Source of the DNA: Spirosoma spitsbergense DSM 19989
GTDB taxonomy: Bacteria > Bacteroidota > Bacteroidia > Cytophagales > Spirosomataceae
Length of the DNA stretch: 62,985 nt
Direction: 5' to 3'
NCBI RefSeq assembly: GCF_000374085.1
Contig: NZ_KB893556.1
Coordinates: 1-62,985 of the forward strand
The notes beneath the pieces are model-generated. The model did no database searches. It saw only the letters and a program-made list of their open reading frames with translations, and was not told the DNA's origin. Each line of letters begins with the position of its first letter. The first letter of the stretch is position 1. Of this stretch, positions 9,601 through 17,152 are shown piece after piece. The position numbers and the translations under genes were made by a program.

Positions 9601-9848
9601 TCCTGATGACCAGTATCGCCATGATTGCCGGGATGATTCCCATGGCGTCGGGGCTGGGGGAAGGGGGCGGCCAGATTGCTCCGCTGGGGCAGGCCGTTAT
9701 CGGGGGGCTGCTGGCCTCAACGCTGACATCCCTGCTGGTTATTCCATCCCTGTTTACGTGGGTACAGCAAAAAGCAGGCTTCGAGTCAGTTTCCCTGTTC
9801 CCCCAACCTTTTGAAGAAACACCGTTAACGCTAGTCGAACACGAATGA
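6645..9848 (+). CDS. RND-family efflux pump, inner-membrane permease
   Basis: The 1067-residue length is normal for the AcrB/MexB/CusA superfamily. The N-terminus has TM1 (RPITVVVGILAILFFAVVAI) and then the first porter domain. TM2-TM4 follow with the acidic proton-relay motif LVDEATVTIENI near residue 400. The second half repeats the layout, ending with the GMIPMASGLGEGGGQIAPLG block. It uses the proton gradient to expel substrate through the TolC partner. The relay is D-E-A-T, unlike the heavy-metal CusA at 54044, so a drug- or small-molecule-type pump is more likely, but substrate cannot be read from sequence. The gene lies 2 bp after the TolC gene and overlaps the adaptor gene by 4 bp. 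Confidence 0.95.
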   Translation: MYSLIRSALTRPITVVVGILAILFFAVVAIRSIAVDIFPAIDTPAIYVAEPYGGLSPDQLDGFIANQFQNNFLFVSGVRRIETKSIQGLTLIKLSFYPGTNMAQAAAEVATQVSRATAFMPQGTLPPQVVRFDASSLPVGQLVLESDKSSLTELQDYASARLRPMFTSIPGVTSTAPFGGNIRTVVVNADPQRMRSYNLTPDDVVTAIVNNNQPSAAGNVKLGQTAYMAPVNSLLKTPADFLDIPIRTGSGPNVYVRDIGTVQDGADITTGYAVINGKRAVYMPVIKKASASTLDVVNNVKAKMPELKALLPDDVKLTYAFDQSVYVTNSLKNLITEGILGALLTGLMVLLFLRDWRSVIIVILTIPLSVLSAVILLNLAGQTINIMTLSGLALAIGVLVDEATVTIENIHQHLEMGGAAGGKSKSLAIWDACREIALPKLLILLSILAVFAPAFVMEGIPKAMFMPLSLSVGFAMIASFLLSQTFVPVIANWLLKDHVVTHDKKGHADLIDPTETKGFDRFKHRYQQVLGKLIRRRRTVLGVYFIGAIGLSILGFLWIGTDIFPLSNSPQFQLRIRERTGTRFEQTEKSLAQVTDIIKQQVGPDNIEITSAFVGTQPASYAVNSIFVFTSGPHEALLQVAMTEHYSGNMQALKESLRKAIAEKRPDLAISFEPIELVEKVMSDGASTPLQVNVGARNLKQANQFALRLLDSLTQLPYLRDVQIAQPLRYPVLAIDVDRERASQLDVSSQDITRSMVATTSSSRFTNKNLWLDPVSGLGYQVQVQVPESQMTQLQDLENIPVKPGRTRPTLMDVATISPGFVAGEIDRLGPYRLVSITANIQHKDLGTASEAVRGVIKRMGTPPKGVVVNMVGQSQLLNETLGSLQNGLLVAIVVIFLLLAANFQSFQISAVVLGITPAVIAGSLLMLLACGATLNLQSYMGIIMSVGVSVSNAILLITSAEQARMECRDARQAAISAAGTRIRPILMTSIAMIAGMIPMASGLGEGGGQIAPLGQAVIGGLLASTLTSLLVIPSLFTWVQQKAGFESVSLFPQPFEETPLTLVEHE

Positions 9849-11008
9849 AAACGCACTCCCCATTTTATCTGACAATCGCGCTGGGCACGCTGCTACTGGC
9901 AGGTTGCTCATCCGGGCCGAACGAAGCCCAGGAACAAAAACCGGAAAAACCGACCGTTCCGACGGTGTCAACTTTTCCGGTTCAGTTTAGCCGGCGGATG
10001 ACATCAATCCACCTGCCCGGTGACCTGAAACCCTACGACGAGGCCGATTTATTCGCCAAGGTCAACGCGTATGTCAAAGTCCTTTACGCGGATCGGGGCT
10101 CGGTGGTCCGTAAAGGGCAGCGGCTGGCTCTGCTTGAAGCCCCGGAACTCATTACGCAGTTAGCCAAAGCCAGGTCACAGTTTCAGGCCGCCCGGGCCAA
10201 CTACATTACGGCCAAAACCAATTTTGACCGACTGGAACGGACCAGTCAGGCCGATGCCGGTACGATATCCCTCAATGACCTGGATCGGGCGCGGGGGGCG
10301 ATGCTGGCCAGCGAGGCTACCATGCAGGCGGCTCAGTCGGAAATTCAGGCGGCTAAAGAGCTGAATCAGTACCTGACGCTTACGGCTCCGTTCGATGGGG
10401 TAATCAGCACCAGGAATGTCTCCGTCGGAGCCCTGGTTGGGGCGGGTGGCGGCAATGGGGGCAAACCCCTGTTCCAACTGGAAAACAGTCGCCGGCTCCG
10501 GCTGGTGGTAGCCATCCCGGAAAAATACGCCGGCCAGTTGCTGCTGCCCCATACGAAAGTACCCTTTACGGTGCAGGCTTTTCCGGGGCAACCGTTCACC
10601 GGCATTTTTCAGCGAAAAGCAGACGCACTGATGAATGACCTGCGGGCAGAACTTATCGAGCTCGACGTCGACAACGCCGATAACCGGCTCAAATCGGGTA
10701 TGTACGCCGACATTACGTTCGCGATGCAACCGGCTAAAGCCAGCATTGCGGTTCCGGTAACGGGGGTGATAAACCGGGCCGACCAGTCTTTTGTGATTCG
10801 GGTTGCCGGGGCGCGGGCGGAGTGGGTGCCCATTAGTAAAGGCCGGTTGTTGTCGAAGGACTCCGTCGAAGTTTTTGGCGCCCTCCAGACCGGCGACCAG
10901 CTGGTTGCCCAGCCCACGGAACAGGTAAAAGACGGTGAACCGATTCGACTCAGGGCACCGGCAAACAGGCCCTCCGAAAAACGGGTGGCCGTAAATCAAT
11001 CAATATAA
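9845..11008 (+). CDS. RND adaptor (membrane fusion protein), lipoprotein
   Basis: A lipobox (LLLAGCSSGP, Cys about residue 21) anchors this 387-residue protein. The order of regions is that of adaptors: barrel-sandwich/lipoyl half with LPGDLKPYDEADLFAKVNAY, a helical hairpin around residues 100-165, the second lipoyl half LTLTAPFDGVISTRNVSVG, then a beta-barrel and membrane-proximal domain. It bridges the permease and TolC across the periplasm. Its start overlaps the permease stop (ATGA), so the two are translationally coupled. The order outer-membrane protein, permease, adaptor is common in Bacteroidota. Confidence 0.93.
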   Translation: MKTHSPFYLTIALGTLLLAGCSSGPNEAQEQKPEKPTVPTVSTFPVQFSRRMTSIHLPGDLKPYDEADLFAKVNAYVKVLYADRGSVVRKGQRLALLEAPELITQLAKARSQFQAARANYITAKTNFDRLERTSQADAGTISLNDLDRARGAMLASEATMQAAQSEIQAAKELNQYLTLTAPFDGVISTRNVSVGALVGAGGGNGGKPLFQLENSRRLRLVVAIPEKYAGQLLLPHTKVPFTVQAFPGQPFTGIFQRKADALMNDLRAELIELDVDNADNRLKSGMYADITFAMQPAKASIAVPVTGVINRADQSFVIRVAGARAEWVPISKGRLLSKDSVEVFGALQTGDQLVAQPTEQVKDGEPIRLRAPANRPSEKRVAVNQSI

Positions 11009-11027
11009 ACGCACAACCAGTAAAATC

Positions 11028-11642
11028 ATGAAACCACAAACCAAGAAACAAACCAACTGGATTCAGTACGTCCTGTTCGCCGGGTTAATCCTGGTCCTGT
11101 TCTTCACCGAGCTAGGCACTTCGGTGCGCGGAGGCATTCAGCAGTTATTGCTTAAAACCGGCCTCAAAGACGCGCCAACGGCGGGTGAACCGGCACCGGT
11201 TTCCCAACAACGGGCTTTATCGGGGTATCCCTATCAACTGACACTAACTACCCTGGATGGGAAGTCGGTCCAGCTCAGCGACCTGAAAGGGAAGGTCGTT
11301 TTTCTGAACCAGTGGGCTACCTGGTGCCCGCCCTGCCGGGCCGAAATGCCCGCCATTGAAAAGTTGTACCAGTCGGTCGATAAAAACAAGATTGCCTTTG
11401 TGATGCTCTCCCTGGACGAAGACCCCCAGAAGGTCCGCCAGGTGGTAGACCAGAAGAAATTTACCTTTCCGGTCTACGTTCCGGGTGGCCAGATGCCCGA
11501 AGCGTTCAACGCATCGGCCATTCCGACCACACTCATTATGGACTCGAATGGCCAGATCGCGCAACGCATCGAAGGGATGGCCAATTACGATACGGACGAA
11601 TTCCGGCAGTACCTGACATCGCTCTATAAACCCGGCCGCTGA
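11028..11642 (+). CDS. TlpA/ResA-like periplasmic thioredoxin
   Basis: The protein (204 aa) has an N-terminal membrane anchor (YVLFAGLILVLFFTELG) and a thioredoxin-fold domain of the TlpA/AhpC-TSA type with the redox motif WATWCPPCRAEMPAIEKLY near residue 100, then FTFPVYVPGG and a cis-Pro region AIPTTLIMD. It most likely reduces or oxidises disulfides on the periplasmic face. It follows the adaptor gene by 19 bp and is followed by a DsrE protein, so a redox or sulfur role has been added to the efflux operon. The specific partner is unknown. Confidence 0.9.
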   Translation: MKPQTKKQTNWIQYVLFAGLILVLFFTELGTSVRGGIQQLLLKTGLKDAPTAGEPAPVSQQRALSGYPYQLTLTTLDGKSVQLSDLKGKVVFLNQWATWCPPCRAEMPAIEKLYQSVDKNKIAFVMLSLDEDPQKVRQVVDQKKFTFPVYVPGGQMPEAFNASAIPTTLIMDSNGQIAQRIEGMANYDTDEFRQYLTSLYKPGR

Positions 11643-11731
11643 TCGACAGCATACCCGTACTAAAGTTGTGGCGTCAATAGCGTTGCATCTGCTTAATTCT
11701 TTCAATCAAATTTCCTACAAAAACAAACACA

Positions 11732-12184
11732 ATGAAAACGATCCTATTGCTGACTGTGAGCTTTCTGATGACTGCCGCAATTACGGTTAACGCCCAGAAA
11801 AAACCGGCTGAATTTCATGGAGCCACCCCAACGAAAGCCCACTATCAGGTAGTTTACCAACTCAATACCGATGACGACGGCAAAATAAAGGGTACGCTGC
11901 GAAACATCCAAAACGCCCTCGACGACCCCCGGCTGAAGGGTAAACTGGAGGTAGAACTGGTAGTTCACGGAGCGGGAGTAGCCGTCTATCGGACCGATAA
12001 GCCCTACGAAGAGCTGGTGAAAGGGCTGCAAAGCCGGGGGGTAATTCTGGCCATGTGCGAGAACACCATGCGCGAGCGTAAGATCGATAAAAAAGAACTT
12101 TTCCCGTTCGTTAGCTACGTACCCAGCGGCAACGGAGAACTGATTCTCCGCCAGCAGGAAGGCTGGGCAATCATGCACCCCTAG
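11732..12184 (+). CDS. Periplasmic DsrE/DsrF-like protein
   Basis: A signal peptide (KTILLLTVSFLMTAAITVNA) leads into a DsrE-like domain: AHYQVVYQLNTDDDGKI, an internal LRNIQNALDDPRL helix, VELVVHGAGVAVY, and VILAMCENTMRER carrying the single Cys (about residue 108) at the position where DsrE-family proteins bind sulfane sulfur. Family members pass persulfide sulfur between proteins. A cytoplasmic paralogue lies at 16526, with the matching ending QQEGWAIM / KQEEGWAYI. It is the last gene of the efflux operon, 89 bp after the thioredoxin, and a terminator follows. Confidence 0.8.
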   Translation: MKTILLLTVSFLMTAAITVNAQKKPAEFHGATPTKAHYQVVYQLNTDDDGKIKGTLRNIQNALDDPRLKGKLEVELVVHGAGVAVYRTDKPYEELVKGLQSRGVILAMCENTMRERKIDKKELFPFVSYVPSGNGELILRQQEGWAIMHP

Positions 12185-12248
12185 CCAACTCTGATGCCAT
12201 TGCCTTTGCGCTCCGAAATACGGGCGTGAAGTTTGGTTCTCTGGATTG

Positions 12249-12295
12249 AAAAATCGCCCATCGGCCGTTCACAAGCGGTCGATGGGCGATTTTTT
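12249..12295. terminator. Strong bidirectional terminator
   Basis: A long near-perfect hairpin (12249-12268 with 12275-12295; core AAATCGCCCATCG / CGATGGGCGATTT) has A-rich and T-rich flanks on both sides. It ends the plus-strand efflux operon and also faces the minus-strand sulfur genes. Confidence 0.9.
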
Positions 12296-12304
12296 CTGAG
12301 GTTG

Positions 12305-12657
12305 AAGGGGCCTACTCGTAAGCATAATTGCTGCACCCCCATTTTTGTCCAACGTTTCCTTTAGTCCCGGAAACTTGTCTCAGTCCAGTTGAATACCCGG
12401 ACAAACGACCAGCTAGTCGTAAGTAAAATCGTTTCCCTTTCCCGTTTTTACCTGGTTCGCTTCCGGCTCGAATACGTCAGCGGCTTCTTTAATCCATGTA
12501 ACTCCCTTGGGAATAAAGGACGCTTCCGGGCGTTGGGTATCGCTGATGTTAAAGACACCACCCACTAAGGTCCAGGCGGGCGGGTAATAATGATGGTCCG
12601 CCGGATCGAGGATGGCGATATCCAAATCGCCTTTCTTACGCAGTAGCTGTTGTGTTA
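12305..12657 (-). pseudogene. Remnant of a sulfide:quinone oxidoreductase (SQR)
   Basis: The minus strand reads LTQQLLRKKGDLDIAILDP, then HHYYPPAWTLVGG, then PKGVTWIKEAADVFEP, the N-terminal FAD-domain pattern of SQR. It continues past a TAG into LVVCPGIQLD, past a TGA into DKFPGLKETLDKNGG, and after a one-base slip into CSNYAYE before another TAG. In SQR-like sequence those three stops would fall on Tyr, Trp and Gln. The FAD-binding GxGxxG start and the C-terminal two thirds, with the catalytic cysteines, are gone. It begins at the stop of the YeeE gene, so it was the last gene of that operon. SQR oxidises sulfide to sulfane sulfur; this copy is dead. Confidence 0.85.
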
Positions 12658-13158
12658 GTGCGGCAGCTGGTCACGAAAGTAGCCGTACAGCCAGGTACCG
12701 GCAACGGCACTCAGCAGGGTGACACCTACCACTAGAAATCCGCTGCCGATCTGAGCGAAAATTGGTCCCGGACAGGCACCCGTTAACGCCCAGCCCAGCC
12801 CAAAAATCAACCCGCCGTATACTTGCCCTTTGTTAAACTTCTTGGGGGCAATATGCACCGTTTCACCCTGTATAGTTTTGATGCCGAAGCGTTTGATGAG
12901 GAATACGGATACCATTCCAACCACTACCGCGCTGCCAATAACGCCGTACATATAGAACGAGTCGAGCCGGAACATTTCCTGAATCCGAAACCACGAGATG
13001 ATTTCGCCCTTCACGAACACCACCCCGAACAGGAGTCCAACGATCAGGTATTTCAGATTGGACAACCTGCCCTCGGTTTTTTTCGTGTTATTCGGCGCAT
13101 CGCACACGGCCGCCTGCCCCGTCGGGGTTATTTCCTTTATTAATGGTTCTGCCTGCAT
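12655..13158 (-). CDS. YeeE/YedE-family membrane protein, C-terminal half-transporter
   Basis: The 167-residue protein has four to five membrane helices and the family block GLGWALTGACPGPIFAQIGSG (Cys near residue 128). The related TsuA protein imports thiosulfate through conserved cysteines; here the transporter is made of two polypeptides, this one and the product of the gene 9 bp upstream. It belongs to the porin-led operon controlled by the Crp/Fnr box at 15221. Transport of thiosulfate or another sulfane-sulfur compound is inferred from family and neighbours. Confidence 0.88.
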   Translation of the reverse strand: MQAEPLIKEITPTGQAAVCDAPNNTKKTEGRLSNLKYLIVGLLFGVVFVKGEIISWFRIQEMFRLDSFYMYGVIGSAVVVGMVSVFLIKRFGIKTIQGETVHIAPKKFNKGQVYGGLIFGLGWALTGACPGPIFAQIGSGFLVVGVTLLSAVAGTWLYGYFRDQLPH

Positions 13159-13167
13159 GAGATTCGT

Positions 13168-13743
13168 TTAGTTGACCAGTTTAAAAATGTAGGGTAAAAT
13201 CAGGTGGGTCATGGTAAAGCCCCCCACCATAAAGCAACAGGTAGCCACCAATGAAGGCCACTGTAGGTTCGAAAGGCCCATAATAGCATGACCCGATGTG
13301 CAGCCCCCCGCGTACCGGGTGCCAAAACCAACCAGCAACCCACCGATGACGAAGAAGACAAGGCCTTTCAGCGTAAACAGGTTGCCCGTTGCAAACAGGT
13401 CGGCGGGCATCAGGCCCGAAAAATCGTGGATTCCGTAGCTGCGCAGGGTGGCTTCAGTGGCAGGGGCTACGGTAAAAGCACTGGGATTCGACAGGAAGTA
13501 GGTAGCCACAAAACCACCGAGCAACACCCCCGCCACGAAGAACAGGTTCCAGGCTTCCTTCTTCCAGTTATAGTTGAAAAAGGAGATGTTAGCCGGCAGA
13601 CAGGCCGCGCAAATGTGCCGGAGCGAGGAGGAAATACCGAACGATTTGTTGCCAATCAGCAGCAGGGTCGGTACGGTCAGGCCGATGAGTGGACCCGCCA
13701 CGTACCAGGGCCAGGGTTGGCGAATAATTTCTAAATACGACAT
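13168..13743 (-). CDS. YeeE/YedE-family membrane protein, N-terminal half-transporter
   Basis: The 191-residue membrane protein contains KSFGISSSLRHICAACLP (a CxxC pair near residues 45-48) and GTRYAGGCTSGHAIMGLSNL near residue 145, both hallmark YeeE/YedE segments. The Cys of GGCTSGH lies in the transport path of the family member TsuA. It pairs with the half-transporter downstream. The gene follows the porin stop by 9 bp, so the three form one operon, consistent with a route from outer membrane to cytoplasm for a sulfur compound. Confidence 0.9.
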   Translation of the reverse strand: MSYLEIIRQPWPWYVAGPLIGLTVPTLLLIGNKSFGISSSLRHICAACLPANISFFNYNWKKEAWNLFFVAGVLLGGFVATYFLSNPSAFTVAPATEATLRSYGIHDFSGLMPADLFATGNLFTLKGLVFFVIGGLLVGFGTRYAGGCTSGHAIMGLSNLQWPSLVATCCFMVGGFTMTHLILPYIFKLVN

Positions 13744-13752
13744 GGTTGTTGG

Positions 13753-15186
13753 TTATAGTTTATAGTTGAGAATAACGTAGAGTTGATTCATGTCCACCTT
13801 GTTGAGTACGTACCGGTCATTGTCGTAGGTAGTACCAACGGCCCCTTTGTGTACCAGCAGTACCTGCGTATCAAACCCGCTCAGCGAGCCTTTAAGCCGA
13901 TAGGTGAGGTTGAGGTTTATTTGCCGGTAAGCAGGCATTCCGTACTTGTTCAGCGCATAGTTTTTCACGTCGGGCAATCCGTACAGACCCAGGCTTGTTT
14001 CAATCTTCAGGCGGGGTGTTGGGGTAAAAAACACGTTGGCGCTCACAGCGGTCAAGTCGCCGAAGCCTTCGTTGCGCTCCCTCATCAGGAAGGTATAAAA
14101 AGGCTCCCGGCCCCATTCGCGCGGGAATAGAAAACGGCCCTCCGCCGTAATCCGGGTAGCGTTGGCGTAGGCCGCCCAGCGGGGAGTCTGATACCCAACC
14201 CGACCAGAAAGCACCAGTGACCGATTCCCGGGCGGGGCGTAGGCTTTGGCTGGATCAGGGTTACCGCCGTTACCAATCGTCCATTGCCGGGCCACCTGCA
14301 CTCCCGCCGTCCACTGCCGCTGTTCAGCCGTTGGCCAGACCAGGTCGGCCCGGGCGTACAGCAGGTTGAACACGTTCTGAACGCGGGTGTCCCAAAGCTG
14401 CAGGGTTGCGTGGCCTGCTTTCTGCGTAACCCCAACCTGAATGACGCTGGCCGACCGAGTATTTCCGCCGTATTGAGCCGGTTTGCCCGTTACATCGATG
14501 CCCACCGGGTATAGTCCAATGCTTTCGCCCACTCCATACCAGCCAATTGTTGAGCGGGGCGCTATCCGGGTCAGATACTCGACCTGAATCTGAGTATTGT
14601 CCGACTCTTTCCATTCGGCGATTAGGCCCTCCACGAAGGTGGGCGATAACCGGCCATCCGCCGGATTGAGAAAAGGAGAATGGGGTAACTGACGGCCCAG
14701 GACAACGCGGGATTTCCGGCCAAACTGGTAGGTGGCATACAGTTCCTCCAGGCGACTAAGCACCGCCCGGCTGGCGGGGTCCTGCACGTTAAACAAGCCT
14801 GCTTCGTACCGATTACCCAGACCCGTAGCCGGGTCGAGGGCGGCCAGATTTGATGAGAACAGGTTTTTGCTAAAAAAAACGCTGCCGCCAAGTTCAATAT
14901 GCTTCACCAGCCGGGCTGTTCGGTAGCCCACGCCCGCGCCCATGCCCAGGGCGTAATAATCACTCAGGCCCTGCCGATTATTGGTATTCATCCAGTACAG
15001 CCGCCCACGAACCGACAGGTGGCCGCTTCGCAGAAACCGGCCTGCACCGGACAGGGAATCTCCCGGCTGGTGGATGGCGCTGCGGGACGTATCCGAACCA
15101 GACGGAAAGGCATCGGCCTCAGGCGTAGAACAGGTGCCGGCCAAAAGAACTGCCAATAGTCGGGTAACGGGTAACTGTTTAATCAT
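13753..15186 (-). CDS. Outer-membrane porin (OprD-like beta-barrel)
   Basis: The 477-residue protein has an N-terminal signal region and many short alternating amphipathic strands. It contains RSGHLSVRGRLYWMNTNN and VVLGRQLPHSPFLNPADGRL and ends LNQLYVILNYKL-like with the terminal aromatic strand of barrels. This pattern fits the OprD/alginate-export type porins for small molecules. It heads the operon with the YeeE pair and the SQR remnant, so it probably admits thiosulfate or a similar sulfur compound; that is inference. A Crp/Fnr box and a -7 element lie directly upstream, and transcription may start at or next to the start codon. Confidence 0.75.
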   Translation of the reverse strand: MIKQLPVTRLLAVLLAGTCSTPEADAFPSGSDTSRSAIHQPGDSLSGAGRFLRSGHLSVRGRLYWMNTNNRQGLSDYYALGMGAGVGYRTARLVKHIELGGSVFFSKNLFSSNLAALDPATGLGNRYEAGLFNVQDPASRAVLSRLEELYATYQFGRKSRVVLGRQLPHSPFLNPADGRLSPTFVEGLIAEWKESDNTQIQVEYLTRIAPRSTIGWYGVGESIGLYPVGIDVTGKPAQYGGNTRSASVIQVGVTQKAGHATLQLWDTRVQNVFNLLYARADLVWPTAEQRQWTAGVQVARQWTIGNGGNPDPAKAYAPPGNRSLVLSGRVGYQTPRWAAYANATRITAEGRFLFPREWGREPFYTFLMRERNEGFGDLTAVSANVFFTPTPRLKIETSLGLYGLPDVKNYALNKYGMPAYRQINLNLTYRLKGSLSGFDTQVLLVHKGAVGTTYDNDRYVLNKVDMNQLYVILNYKL

Positions 15187-15190
15187 GCAC

Positions 15191-15234
15191 CAAAGCTAGA
15201 GCGCATCGATTCCAGATTCCGTGACAAATGTTAC
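15191..15234 (-). promoter_or_regulatory. Crp/Fnr box plus -7 element of the porin operon
   Basis: The box GTGACAAATGTTAC (15221-15234) is an inverted repeat. Its centre is 33 bp above the centre of the minus-strand -7 element TAGCTTTG (15191-15198), a perfect TAnnTTTG match. This is class II activator spacing. Confidence 0.8.
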
Positions 15235-15289
15235 ATATCCGAAAAAATGATAATCAATTCCCGTAACCTGACTCTGATATATGGTGAAG

Positions 15290-16387
15290 TTACTGCGGGC
15301 GGGATTGCCGTATGGCCACCTCCAACGGCGCAACTTTCTTTTTGTGCCCTTCTTTCCACTCTTTTATCGGTTTAAAGGGACCGAATTTATGCTGCTGTTC
15401 GCTGAAGGGGTCTATGTAAGGGCCAAACGGGTGGTCGAAGGGCTTAGACGCCAGGTCGGGCCAGTCGTGGCTCGTATCTGTGGCCGGGTGGGGCTGCGAA
15501 TTGATATAAGCCGCCACATCCCAAGCCTCCTCGTCGGTCAGTTGGGGACGGTCGTAGGTGGCACCCAGCGGCATATTGTACCGCACATAACCCGCCAGAT
15601 TCGACAGCCGGAAGAGGCCCGCTCCTTCGTTGTAGCTATGCGCCCCCCAGAGCGGAGGGTAGGTATAGCTTTTTTTATTTTCGGCCAAAAGTCCGTCCCC
15701 ACCGGCCTGGTGGCAGCTCTGGCATTTCTGAGTGTACACTGTCAGGCCTTTCGTTGGGACGGCGGCCCGTTTTAAGCCTTTCAGTTTAAAAATGCCCGAG
15801 CCACGGGGTGTTGTTTTGGGCAGTACGTCGGTGCCCAGCCAGTTGATGTACGCTACAATAGCCCGCATCTCGTGGCTGGTCGAATCGAGTGATTTACCGT
15901 TCAGGCTGCGTTGAAAACAGTCGTTCACCCGCTTCACCTCATCTTCAACTCTTCCCGAACGGCCCCGGAATTTAGGGTACGTAGCCTGCACAGCCGAGTA
16001 GTTATTGCCCCATGGCTGAGTACCGGCATTGAGGTGGCAGTTCTGGCAATTCATGCCGTTGGAAATGGGCAACACCGAGCCTTGCGGGCCCAGATAGTCG
16101 GCCGTGTGGGCAATCAGTTCGCGCCCGTAGCGAACGAGTTTCTGGTCCCGGACCGATAGCCTCGTCATGCGCCAATCGGACGGGGGCGTCCAGAGGTGGG
16201 TAAAATTGGTGTCTTTAGGCGCGACTGAAGTGGGTGGAATTGATTCGGCAACCGCTGGGTGTGCTACCTGCCACTGGTATATGAGCACATAACAAAGTAA
16301 ACCCGCTGCCACCATGAGCAGAGCGGCTAACGCCCAGAAACTGCGGGTCAGATTACGAATAATAGGGTCCTGGTCGGGTAAGTTCAT
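15290..16387 (-). CDS. tsdA: TsdA-like dihaem c-type cytochrome (thiosulfate dehydrogenase)
   Basis: The 365-residue protein has an N-terminal membrane anchor (LAALLMVAAGLLCYVLIY). Two haem c sites follow: CQNCH (Cys114, Cys117, His118) and CQSCH (Cys222, Cys225, His226). The segment RVNDCFQRSLNG with Cys157 matches the TsdA motif whose Cys ligates the active-site haem, and PPLWGAHSYNEGAGL and LTDEEAWDVAAYINSQPHP are also TsdA-like. TsdA joins two thiosulfates to tetrathionate, or does the reverse, on the outer face of the membrane. The gene has its own Crp/Fnr box and sits among sulfur genes. A general dihaem role is the alternative. Confidence 0.82.
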   Translation of the reverse strand: MNLPDQDPIIRNLTRSFWALAALLMVAAGLLCYVLIYQWQVAHPAVAESIPPTSVAPKDTNFTHLWTPPSDWRMTRLSVRDQKLVRYGRELIAHTADYLGPQGSVLPISNGMNCQNCHLNAGTQPWGNNYSAVQATYPKFRGRSGRVEDEVKRVNDCFQRSLNGKSLDSTSHEMRAIVAYINWLGTDVLPKTTPRGSGIFKLKGLKRAAVPTKGLTVYTQKCQSCHQAGGDGLLAENKKSYTYPPLWGAHSYNEGAGLFRLSNLAGYVRYNMPLGATYDRPQLTDEEAWDVAAYINSQPHPATDTSHDWPDLASKPFDHPFGPYIDPFSEQQHKFGPFKPIKEWKEGHKKKVAPLEVAIRQSRPQ

Positions 16388-16415
16388 CGGAAATGGCCAT
16401 TAACGGTTTATTCTT

Positions 16416-16460
16416 CAAATATGGGCCCTAGCTACGCGGAGGGTCAGTGATAAATATTAC
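16416..16460 (-). promoter_or_regulatory. Crp/Fnr box plus -7 element of the tsdA-like gene
   Basis: GTGATAAATATTAC (16447-16460) differs from the other boxes at two positions but keeps the dyad. The minus-strand -7 element CATATTTG (16416-16423) is 34 bp below its centre, and the start codon is 29 bp further on. Confidence 0.72.
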
Positions 16461-16525
16461 GAATCAGTTAATTCGTCGTGTCAATCCATGCCTAAGGTTC
16501 CATGCATCGACGGTTGATAAATCGG

Positions 16526-16900
16526 CTAAAGCCCGGCTTTGATATACGCCCAGCCCTCTTCCTGTTTGCGGATGAGCTCGGCGATGGCAACGGGCACCGT
16601 TCCAACAAACGGCAGAAGATCCGCCTGGGTTAATTTATGCCCCCGCAGCGTGTTTCCACAAACCACCAGCCGCAGATGATAGCCATGGACCAATGTCCGC
16701 AGCAGTTCAGGCAAGGGTGCGTCGGCGGTGGTGACCATAGTGATACCCGGCCCATGAAAAACGACTTCGACTTCGGCTTCGGGCCAGTAGTCCAGCAGGT
16801 TTCGGAGGTTGCTGATCAGCGCCTTCTGCGAGGGGCGATCGCTGGCGACAAACTGAAAAACTACCCGGTGGTCTTTTCCCGTATCCATTGGCTGATTCAT
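16526..16900 (-). CDS. Cytoplasmic DsrE-family protein
   Basis: This 124-residue DsrE-like protein has no signal peptide. It reads HRVVFQFVASDRPSQKALIS, then VEVVFHGPGITMV and LRLVVCGNTLRGHKL. The Cys in VVCGNTL (about residue 87) is at the sulfur-carrier position and is shared with the periplasmic paralogue at 11732. Such proteins accept sulfane sulfur from rhodaneses. Its ATG overlaps the stop of the broken gene upstream (ATGA), so it depends on the rhodanese operon that begins at 18986. Confidence 0.8.
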   Translation of the reverse strand: MNQPMDTGKDHRVVFQFVASDRPSQKALISNLRNLLDYWPEAEVEVVFHGPGITMVTTADAPLPELLRTLVHGYHLRLVVCGNTLRGHKLTQADLLPFVGTVPVAIAELIRKQEEGWAYIKAGL

Positions 16901-17140
16901 ATACGGTTTCTACGGGTAAATGACCAGACCAGGCTACCCAGCAGGCCAACCCAGGGTAGTCCATGCAGGAACAGATCGCCCTAGTCGATGAGTTTCATGC
17001 CGGTGGCGCCACCCAGTAGCCAGCGAATTTCCCCCACCACGTGGGGTTCCGGCAGGTAGGGGGCCAGGCCCAGCGTCAGGTAGGCAATCAGCCAAAACCG
17101 AATCGACGTCAGGGGTCAGAGCAGATGGTATCGTATTCAT
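16897..17140 (-). pseudogene. Broken small membrane-protein gene in the rhodanese operon
   Basis: After a short start from 17140 the coding frame shifts near 17110. It then reads RFWLIAYLTLGLAPYLPEPH, then VVGKIRWLLGGATGMKLID, meets a TAG, and continues GDLFLHGLPWVGLLGSLVW to a TGA that overlaps the next start. The reading is that of a protein of about 75 residues with two hydrophobic segments. The TAG would fall on Trp. I recognise it only as a small conserved membrane protein of Bacteroidota sulfur/RND neighbourhoods and cannot name its function. Two lesions in so short a gene suggest real decay, or base-calling error. Confidence 0.65.
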
Positions 17141-17152
17141 AGGTCAGTGCAG

